Source: an uncultured Eubacteriales bacterium (GTDB lineage Bacteria > Bacillota_A > Clostridia > Lachnospirales > Lachnospiraceae). From it: DNA of 14,248 bases. A program made the translations under genes and the position numbers. The notes beneath the pieces were generated by a model. The model was not told the origin of the DNA. It ran no database searches and saw nothing but the letters and a program-made list of their open reading frames with translations. Location: NCBI GenBank assembly GCA_900321365.1, contig ONVT01000245.1:1-14248 (forward strand), given 5' to 3'. This document shows positions 11,301 to 14,248 of this stretch, in pieces (position 1 is the first letter of the stretch; the number at the start of each line of letters is the position of its first letter).

Positions 11301-11527
11301 TTGCTCCTGCGGTCGAGCTCACCATAGGTATAGCTGTTCTCCTCATAGACAACAGCCGTATGATCCGGCCATTGCCCGGCAGCATGGCGAAACAAAGACA
11401 CGATCGTCTGGGTCTTATCGTATGGGACGGCAGTTTCATTCAGAGCATCAAGACGCGCGAGTTCTTCAGCTGAAAGCTTCATAACCATACCCCCACCTTT
11501 CAGAGTGTTCTGTGTGCCTTCCGGCAA
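5333..11527 (-). CDS. Bimodular nonribosomal peptide synthetase, A-PCP-C-A-PCP-R (AusA-like, reductive release)
   Basis: A 2064-aa assembly line predicted to make a dipeptide and release it as an aldehyde. Domains (residues from the TTG at 11527): A1 about 43-520 with YTSGSTG (186-192), NLYGPTE (316-322), YRTGDL and Lys513; PCP1 about 536-608, attachment Ser569 in the unusual motif GLTSI; C about 626-1045 with intact catalytic motif HHILFDG (753-759); A2 about 1058-1568 with YTSGSTG (1228-1234), GYGPTE and Lys1561; PCP2 about 1580-1650, Ser1616 in GGTSL; R about 1699-2064, an NAD(P)-binding reductase with GATGFLG (1707-1713) and the YxxxK pair Tyr1862/Lys1866. There is no thioesterase or epimerase. 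By hand alignment to GrsA, the ten specificity positions read DAMFSGLILK for A1 and DVMCYLGVSK for A2; I do not recognise either code. The module order matches the pyrazinone synthetase AusA. Start choice: TTG 11527 has a perfect AGGAGG at 7 nt, but ATGs at 11488 and 11482 follow a second SD-like AAAGGTGG. The phosphopantetheinyl transferase must be encoded elsewhere. Confidence 0.95.
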   Translation of the reverse strand: MPEGTQNTLKGGGMVMKLSAEELARLDALNETAVPYDKTQTIVSLFRHAAGQWPDHTAVVYEENSYTYGELDRRSNDFAAAIMDQGLVHGDVVSILVPRGEYEAIASLGALKAGCAYQPLDCSYPEERLNFMVKDAGARLLITTAELSGMITDFDGPRLLPGDVRAIGQVPQFPEVFPEDLFILLYTSGSTGVPKGVRLTHGNLVCFVNWYRRYYSLEDGDRVGQYASYGFDACMMDMYPALTSGAALVIIPEEIRLNLNALNAYMEKNHITHQFMTTQVGRQYAMEASEPYLKHLSVGGEKLAAMTPPGGFAVHNLYGPTECTILITAYQISAREEDIPIGKALDNVKLYIVDNEGCRVPFGETGELWVAGPHVADGYLNRPDKTAEVFIDNPFDEDPLYRKVYRTGDLVRLREDGNILFVGREDGQVKIRGFRIELSEVEAVVRDYPGIRDATVAAFDSPSGGKYIAAYVVSDEKVDTAALSEFIAGQKPPYMVPAAIVQLDAIPLTQNQKVNRSALPVPDFAGADDGEDARPSTRCEEKLLEFASKALGFELRSTRTDLVAAGLTSISSISLVSTIENEFHVDIPSKDILAGASIIDLENMVFKALVEKSAHAHEEEGSKVRRAKYPLTKTQFGIYSECQMNPESTMYNIPYSYRMDRAVGAERLAAAAKTVIDAHSSIKCTVKADENGDVCMYPHDELEAAVESHSGTAQEAEEYWNSFIRPFDMAAGPLYRVTVFETEQDVFLFIDFHHILFDGGSLNVFLEGIERALSGQEVKKEEFTIFDVADAEAAALKAHEDEKAKEYYDRLMRGCSGCTVPDGDRSDTEGRCGQDAMDAEGLKRCDVKAFCEAAGVTENAFFLSAMGFALQRMTCAEDVSFTTIYNGRSDARTRNLFGMLVKTLPVRCFPENGKTVADYVKETARQILSSMANDIFSFANISRAYHLRPDLMLVYQGDFFEWKQLDGFDLTTRVGASNMAMSDISMDVFATEDSYRFDTQYRANKYSSGFIRRMMEILAATAKSMLKAGTLGEVDVMPPALREIVSGVNQTDWPVELKAVHELFEEQVKTHPDTVSVIAAPAVAGPGAEAFERITYRELNCRANRIAGALIEKGLERESVVGLVLPRTSAVPACEYGVWKAGGAFLPMVPEYPDDRIRFCLEDAGSAFCITTKELKRARPALFGEGLQWKTLTVEELTAGAGESDGESGKDGDPGLPIPPSSLAYCIYTSGSTGKPKGVMIEHGNLCNFVDANEKNEETLRFVESGQTVLGFASISFDVSIMELHITLTHGMTLVMAREEEIHNPPALAKLLEENHVEVMCATPSFLTNMVEVPEVKRALSGIRMYDLGAEAFPGALYTKLRDASPKAVIVNGYGPTEATVSCISKVITSAENITIGKPAANVRAYVCDSARHVLPMGCTGELVIAGLGVGRGYVNLPEKTADAFVEIEGGRAYRTGDLVRYNRDGEIEFFGRLDNQVKLRGLRVEPDEIENVMNTFPGIRMSKVIVRNNGREDYLAGFFTADREVDTTKLTGHLKQYLTYYMVPAVLTQLPRMPLTVNGKIDKNSLPDVCFDADNREYEAPATELEKAFCEAFEEILSLKKVGVTDSFFEIGGTSLSATRVVMFAMNKGWQLVYKDVFDHPTPRQLAAFVSGDAGTGEMAGTKKDQKLEEVERFDYDAISRILQKNVMDHIGEVRRVSLGDIILTGATGFLGVHVLREFLDHYEGRIWCLMRRGQYVSCEKRLENILMYYYGMPLLDLFGRRLFCIEGDITEPESLAQMEKLEATTLINCAASVKHFVKDDLLDRINVRGVENLIAFCAKAGKRLIQISTTSVADTGPKKLEGRVLHENELYIGQFMDNDYVRTKFLAERAVLAARAEGIIDGKVIRVGNLMSRDSDGEFQINFITNGFMRTLKAYRKLGQFPVSALDEPQEFSPVDSTAAAILRLAEDGSGACVYHAYNSHLIQMADVIAAMCSYGFDIRIVEDNVFADTLSEAAKDSDKSNIVLGLVAYNADDEDARVLIGQENRFTVNVLYRLGYRWPITDGRYLVNAISALDTMNFFDS
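11493..11500 (-). promoter_or_regulatory. Second Shine-Dalgarno-like site for an alternative NRPS start
   Basis: AAAGGTGG on the minus strand lies 4 nt before the ATG at 11488 and 10 nt before the ATG at 11482. If the TTG start is used, this stretch codes for Lys-Gly-Gly-Gly, an odd N-terminal peptide that looks more like a ribosome binding site than protein. The downstream ATG would give a product beginning MKLSAEELARL. Sequence alone does not decide between them. Confidence 0.45.
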
Positions 11528-11534
11528 TACCTCT

Positions 11535-11540
11535 CCTCCT
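11535..11540 (-). promoter_or_regulatory. Ribosome binding site AGGAGG supporting the TTG start of the NRPS
   Basis: A perfect AGGAGG on the minus strand sits in the 25-nt gap after the STAS stop, 7 nt before the TTG at 11527. No other start codon is suitably placed for it, which argues that the TTG is used. Confidence 0.6.
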
Positions 11541-11552
11541 AAAAGGATCCGG

Positions 11553-11855
11553 TTATTCTGCAGCAGGTTCTATGTTTATCCAGGCTGCAACTCCGGTCAT
11601 CGTGAACACATCCAGGATCTCTTTTGATACGTTTCGAATCACCAGATTACCCTTCATCTTCTTGTGGGCCGCGACCAGCTGCCGGACACCGGACGATGAG
11701 ATGTACTCGCAATCCTTCATATCAATTTCGAGCTGTTCCACGTCAGGCCCCAGCGCATTCAGCTCCGCGGTCAATTCGGGCGCAGCCTGCGTATCCAGCC
11801 AGCCGGATAACGTCAGTGTCACCTTGTTTCCTTCCGTATTTTTTGTAATGGTCAT
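11553..11855 (-). CDS. STAS-domain anti-sigma-factor antagonist (RsbV/SpoIIAA-like)
   Basis: A 100-aa single-domain STAS protein, the normal size for RsbV/SpoIIAA. In that family the unphosphorylated form binds an HATPase-type kinase and is switched off when that kinase phosphorylates one serine; a PP2C phosphatase reverses this. Here the acceptor motif is YISSSGV (51-57). Aligned to YMDSTG of RsbV, the predicted phosphoserine is Ser54, while the usual aspartate before it is Ser53. The beta-strand pattern TLTLSGWLDTQAAPEL at the start and the IRNVSKEILDVFTMTG helix region at the end fit the family. AGGAGG lies 8 nt before the ATG. It is first in the operon, 25 nt upstream of the NRPS, and the two kinase-like domains and the phosphatase that should act on it follow in the same transcript. 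Which partner it regulates is inferred; no sigma factor is in the window. Confidence 0.93.
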   Translation of the reverse strand: MTITKNTEGNKVTLTLSGWLDTQAAPELTAELNALGPDVEQLEIDMKDCEYISSSGVRQLVAAHKKMKGNLVIRNVSKEILDVFTMTGVAAWINIEPAAE

Positions 11856-11906
11856 GCCAGTCTCCTCCTCTGTTACAGCGGTTTCCCCTGTCAGGAATGA
11901 CGCGCA

Positions 11907-11964
11907 AAAGCAGCATCAGTACCTTATGGTCAATATTCGTTTAATCATATCATGATGCTGCTTT
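11907..11964. repeat. Perfect 12-bp inverted repeat bracketing the operon start site (possible operator)
   Basis: AAAGCAGCATCA at 11907-11918 is the exact reverse complement of TGATGCTGCTTT at 11953-11964, with 34 bp between. One arm lies between the predicted -35 and -10 boxes; the other lies about 20-30 bp downstream of the predicted start site. Because only one arm would be transcribed from that promoter, the repeat cannot act as an RNA hairpin of that transcript. It fits better as paired DNA-binding sites for a regulator that occludes or loops the promoter. No protein can be assigned to it from sequence. Confidence 0.6.
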
Positions 11965-11972
11965 GGTCACAA
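11944..11972 (-). promoter_or_regulatory. Predicted promoter of the STAS-NRPS-MATE-phosphatase operon
   Basis: On the minus strand a -35-like TTGTGA (11972-11967) is followed after exactly 17 nt by TATGAT (11949-11944), which has an upstream TG at the extended -10 position. Transcription would start near 11937, leaving a leader of about 80 nt before the STAS start. The match to the housekeeping (sigma-A type) consensus is good, so an alternative sigma factor is not needed to explain it. One arm of a perfect inverted repeat fills most of the spacer. Confidence 0.55.
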
Positions 11973-12011
11973 GCTGATTTGACCCGCAAAGCAATTCTGA
12001 ACGACAGTCAA

Positions 12012-12033
12012 AAGCGCCAGAAAACCGGCGCTT
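12012..12033 (-). terminator. Weak hairpin, possible terminator downstream of the ROK gene
   Basis: A perfect 7-bp stem, AAGCGCC (12012-12018) with GGCGCTT (12027-12033), and an 8-nt loop. Read on the minus strand it ends in CTTTTGAC, only four Ts, and lies about 155 nt beyond the ROK stop and about 40 nt upstream of the operon promoter. That position suits a terminator separating ROK transcription from the operon, but the short T-tract makes efficiency doubtful. Confidence 0.3.
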
Positions 12034-12042
12034 ACAGATCAG

Positions 12043-12159
12043 TCATGCAGATACGCCAAGCCATACCGTGTCGGCGTATTGCCCGGCAATCTCTTCGGCA
12101 GCATCCATCAGTCTGCTGATTTTGAGGCAACGGACACCATGCAGGGGATCCTGGTTGCC
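12043..12159 (-). pseudogene. Possible C-terminal coding remnant, unrecognised
   Basis: A minus-strand frame runs from just after a TAA at 12162-12160 to a TGA at 12045-12043. It encodes 38 residues without a good start, including MDAAEEIAGQYADTVWLGV near the end. The composition looks protein-like rather than random, so it might be the tail of a decayed gene. It could equally be a chance open stretch, and I recognise no family. Confidence 0.15.
12051..12079. repeat. 7-bp inverted repeat in the intergenic region
   Basis: ATACGCC (12051-12057) and GGCGTAT (12073-12079) are exact reverse complements separated by 15 bp. It overlaps a possible coding remnant and has no adjacent T-tract in either direction. 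It may be an operator half-site pair or chance. Confidence 0.25.
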
Positions 12160-12188
12160 TTATACACATGTCATTTTATGTGAACTTT

Positions 12189-13436
12189 TTACCCGATATG
12201 CAGTCCGGGCCGATATGGATCAGCCAGGCTGATATAGTGATCCGTCATATATCCGGCGGCTCCGATGTCCAGAAGCGGATCAGTCGGTCCGCCGAACACC
12301 GTCTTTACCTTGGATGCCATGAAAAGATAATCCAGCCGGTTCAGATTTTCCTCCACCCGGTCCATAAACCGCTGCCCCAGGACAGTACCATCGCCCCCGA
12401 TGATGATCAGTTCAGGGCAGAAAAGCGTGATCAGGTTCCGCACGGTCTTTGCAAAGTTATCCGCGATCTCGCTGATCGCCTCATCCGCCCACCGCTCTCC
12501 CTGATCCGCATGCTGCGCCAGGTCTGCATAGGACAGCCGGGTCCGGGTGTCCCCCCATTCCGGCGGCAGTTTGGTCCGGTATCTGCCATACAGGGCATAT
12601 TCACCGGACAGAGCCTCAAAGCATCCGTATCCTCCGCACCGGCATGCAGGCCCATCCGGATCCAGACAGACATGTCCCAGCTGTGTCGCCGCGCCGGATG
12701 CGCCTCCCAGCATCTTTCCGTGCAGGACAAGGGAAGCACCGATGCCGTCGCCCATGTTGATGTAGGCAAAATCCCTCTCTTCCAGATGCTGCGTGATCAT
12801 CTCGCCATATCCGGCACACGCCGTGTCCACAAAGATTCCCACGCTCAGATCCCGGAAAAGCAGCTTTGTTTCGGCAAGGATCTTCCCGCCTTCTTCCCAG
12901 CTGATGCCCAGGGGCGTCGATATGAAACGGCAGCGCTCCGGATCCAGCATCCCTTCCAGCACGATACAGATCCCGAGCAGGCGCTCATTTGACTCCTTCT
13001 GCGCTGACGCACGCCTGCCTTGCACGATGTCAAATGTCCTGCGCGTCATCTCAGGGAGATGGCGGCAGTCCATATCCATGCAGCCACTCTCCTGCCCGTC
13101 CCCGATCTTGACCCGCTCCTCGCATCTCCCTGTGCCGGCATCCACATAATCCATCCAGCAGCCGTCCGACTTCCAGTGGGCAACTGCCATCATATGGATT
13201 CCTTCCTGCGGAACGAGGCAGACGGGCCTGCGCCCGGTCCTGGGTTTCTGTTCCCCCTGCTCAGAGGATTCGCTGAGAAATCCCTCCCGGATCAGTTCAT
13301 CGACGAGGAGAGATACGGTAGGTTTCGAAAGGCCCAGATCTCTCGCAAGCCGGGCTCTTGAGATCGACTTGTTCCGGCAGACAGAGCGGTAAATCGCTTT
13401 CATGTTTTCATTTTTAATGATCGGCTGTGTCTTCAT
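12189..13436 (-). CDS. ROK-family transcriptional regulator (NagC/XylR type)
   Basis: A 415-aa predicted sugar-responsive DNA-binding repressor. Residues about 10-55 form a winged helix-turn-helix with the recognition region ARLARDLGLSKPTVSLLVDE. The rest is the ROK fold, with the family's zinc-binding signature His255 plus CRCGGYGC (Cys265, Cys267, Cys272) and Glu274. The segment corresponding to the kinase phosphate-binding motif DxGGT is not recognisable at 80-100, and the NDxN-type region reads VDTACAG, keeping Asp204 but not the following asparagine. This suggests a sugar-sensing regulator without kinase activity. The length is normal for ROK repressors. It lies 131 nt downstream of the NahK-like kinase gene on the same strand, so an aminosugar or related glycan is a plausible effector, though xylose-type sugars cannot be excluded. 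The ATG at 13436 lacks a strong Shine-Dalgarno; a second ATG at residue 12 is no better supported. Confidence 0.93.
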   Translation of the reverse strand: MKTQPIIKNENMKAIYRSVCRNKSISRARLARDLGLSKPTVSLLVDELIREGFLSESSEQGEQKPRTGRRPVCLVPQEGIHMMAVAHWKSDGCWMDYVDAGTGRCEERVKIGDGQESGCMDMDCRHLPEMTRRTFDIVQGRRASAQKESNERLLGICIVLEGMLDPERCRFISTPLGISWEEGGKILAETKLLFRDLSVGIFVDTACAGYGEMITQHLEERDFAYINMGDGIGASLVLHGKMLGGASGAATQLGHVCLDPDGPACRCGGYGCFEALSGEYALYGRYRTKLPPEWGDTRTRLSYADLAQHADQGERWADEAISEIADNFAKTVRNLITLFCPELIIIGGDGTVLGQRFMDRVEENLNRLDYLFMASKVKTVFGGPTDPLLDIGAAGYMTDHYISLADPYRPGLHIG

Positions 13437-13467
13437 ATCCGCTTTTCCCGCCGCAGGTACTACGCTA

Positions 13468-13484
13468 TGTGAATGATTCTCACA
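13468..13484. promoter_or_regulatory. Candidate operator palindrome upstream of the ROK gene
   Basis: TGTGA (13468-13472) and TCACA (13480-13484) form 5-bp inverted arms with a 7-bp centre, 32 bp upstream of the ROK start codon. It resembles CRP/FNR-type sites, but their spacing is usually 6 bp. Autoregulation by the ROK protein is an alternative. No clear -35/-10 pair accompanies it, so this is weak. Confidence 0.22.
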
Positions 13485-13567
13485 GGTGTTATCGAAGGAA
13501 AAGACCAGCAGGAAGTACAGGTTATTTCGAGACAGATCCTTATGTTCCTGCCTTCAGCACGGCGCTC

Positions 13568-14248
13568 TCAGGCGTGGGCATGCTCAAGCACAGCAAGCAT
13601 CTGCCGGAACTGTTCTTCCATCCCGCGAAGGAGTTTGATCTGCACCCTTGCGCGGTCAAGGTTCTGTCCTTCCCTGTCTGTGTGGTAGTAGCTGTCGCCT
13701 TCCAGATAGTCTGTCAGGAAGCGGATGGCCTGCTCCAGCGTAATGACCCTCGCGCCCCAGGCCAGCGAATGCAGTTCTCTCTCCTCAAAGATCGCGCCGG
13801 ATCCCTTCAGAAATCCCTCCGCGTAGGCTTCATACAGAGGAAGGTCGAATTCCACCCTGTCAAGGTCCGGTTCGTCCTCCAGGCTGTGGTTGGCTCCAAA
13901 CCGGATCGAATCTCCGAAATCATACGCGGCCAGTCCGGGCATCACCGTATCCAGATCAATCACACAGAGCGGGCGTCCTGTTTCCCTGTCAAACAGGACG
14001 TTGTTCAGCTTGGTGTCATTGTGCGTTACGCTTCGCCTGAGCAGGCCGCTGCGGATCTGATCCGTCAGGATGCTGCAGTCAGAGCTTCTGCTCCTGATTT
14101 CTTCGATTTCTTCTGATACACCCGCGGCCCTTCCTGCTGTATCTCTTCTGACCGCCTCCTCAAAGCGCTGATATCGTTTCGGCGTGTTGTGAAAATCAGG
14201 GATCGTCTCCGTCAGGCCGGAAACATCAAACCCTCTCAGAAGATACTG
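13568..14248 (-). CDS. APH-fold sugar kinase, N-acetylhexosamine 1-kinase (NahK)-like, 5' end outside the window
   Basis: Partial gene that enters from the right edge. The frame stays open to base 14248 and gives 226 residues plus stop, so about the last two thirds of a protein of roughly 360 aa. It contains the aminoglycoside-phosphotransferase-type catalytic loop HNDTKLNN (residues 76-83 of the visible part, catalytic Asp78) and the metal-binding loop CVIDLDTVMPG (95-105). The segments TIPDFHNTPKRYQ (15-27) and YDFGDSIRFGAN after the metal loop are typical of NahK-like proteins, which phosphorylate C1 of GlcNAc or GalNAc in the lacto-N-biose/galacto-N-biose salvage pathway. The GTG at 13963 lies inside the metal-binding loop and cannot be the real start. 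It is followed on the same strand by the ROK regulator after 131 nt. The family is clear; the exact sugar is inferred. Confidence 0.85.
   Translation of the reverse strand, partial: QYLLRGFDVSGLTETIPDFHNTPKRYQRFEEAVRRDTAGRAAGVSEEIEEIRSRSSDCSILTDQIRSGLLRRSVTHNDTKLNNVLFDRETGRPLCVIDLDTVMPGLAAYDFGDSIRFGANHSLEDEPDLDRVEFDLPLYEAYAEGFLKGSGAIFEERELHSLAWGARVITLEQAIRFLTDYLEGDSYYHTDREGQNLDRARVQIKLLRGMEEQFRQMLAVLEHAHA

Larger units (their letters stand above)
11856..12188. other. 333-nt intergenic region between the STAS and ROK genes
   Basis: The only stretch over 300 nt without a confident gene. From right to left on the minus strand it holds about 30 nt of unremarkable sequence after the ROK stop, a 38-codon stop-free segment (12159-12043), a 7-bp inverted repeat, a weak hairpin with four Ts, the predicted operon promoter with its 12-bp inverted repeat, and an approximately 80-nt leader ending in the STAS ribosome binding site. 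No tRNA-like or riboswitch-like structure was recognised. Confidence 0.6.

Noticed and set aside
11905..11933. Second operon promoter with -35 TTGACC
   Set aside because: At 17-nt spacing the -10 position reads CTTTTG, which does not resemble TATAAT; the TTGTGA/TATGAT pair is much better.
12164..12180. Terminator hairpin directly after the ROK stop codon
   Set aside because: The stem is only about 5 bp (CACAT/ATGTG) and is not followed by a T-tract on the minus strand.
1..14248. CRISPR arrays, tRNA/rRNA genes, insertion sequences or attachment sites
   Set aside because: No regularly spaced repeats, tRNA-like cloverleaf, transposase-like protein or flanking direct repeats were seen on reading both strands.

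Overview
The window looks like chromosome from a Gram-positive, low-to-mid GC Firmicute, most likely a gut Clostridia/Lachnospiraceae-type organism. The reasons are strong AGGAGG-type ribosome binding sites, tightly packed genes, GH51 arabinofuranosidase and NahK-type kinase genes typical of glycan-foraging gut Firmicutes, and RsbU/RsbV/RsbW-type partner-switching domains. The taxonomic call is inference; there is no rRNA or other marker gene here.

Layout. (1) 14-1519, plus strand: a complete GH51 alpha-L-arabinofuranosidase with both catalytic glutamates. (2) 11855 down to 1555, minus strand: a compact four-gene operon in the order STAS anti-anti-sigma-like protein (11855-11553), bimodular NRPS (11527-5333), MATE transporter fused to an RsbW-like ATPase domain (5315-3540), and a membrane-bound SpoIIE/RsbU-type phosphatase that also ends in an RsbW-like ATPase domain (3543-1555). 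Gaps are 25 nt and 17 nt, followed by a 4-nt ATGA overlap, so the genes are almost certainly co-transcribed. A good promoter with a perfect 12-bp inverted repeat around it lies just upstream of the STAS gene. (3) 12189-13436, minus: a ROK-family repressor with an N-terminal winged helix. (4) 13568-14248, minus, running off the window: the C-terminal two thirds of an APH-fold N-acetylhexosamine 1-kinase-like protein.

The operon is the centre of interest. The NRPS has the order A-PCP-C-A-PCP-R, the same architecture as aureusimine synthetase AusA of Staphylococcus aureus. It should join two amino acids and release the dipeptide reductively as an aldehyde, which could stay a reactive aldehyde or cyclise to a dihydropyrazinone/pyrazinone. 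The other three genes contain every component of a partner switch (STAS substrate, two kinase-like domains, one PP2C phosphatase with an extracytoplasmic sensor), but no sigma factor is present. One kinase-like domain is covalently attached to the presumed exporter. The arrangement suggests that synthesis and/or export of the dipeptide product is governed by STAS phosphorylation that responds to an outside signal. The wiring is inference; the domain content is read directly from the sequence.

The flanking genes (GH51, ROK, NahK-like) are ordinary carbohydrate-utilisation genes and give no sign of belonging to the NRPS system. No tRNA, rRNA, CRISPR array or insertion sequence was seen. The only gene-free stretch longer than 300 nt is 11856-12188, which holds the operon promoter region, two hairpins and a possible short coding remnant.
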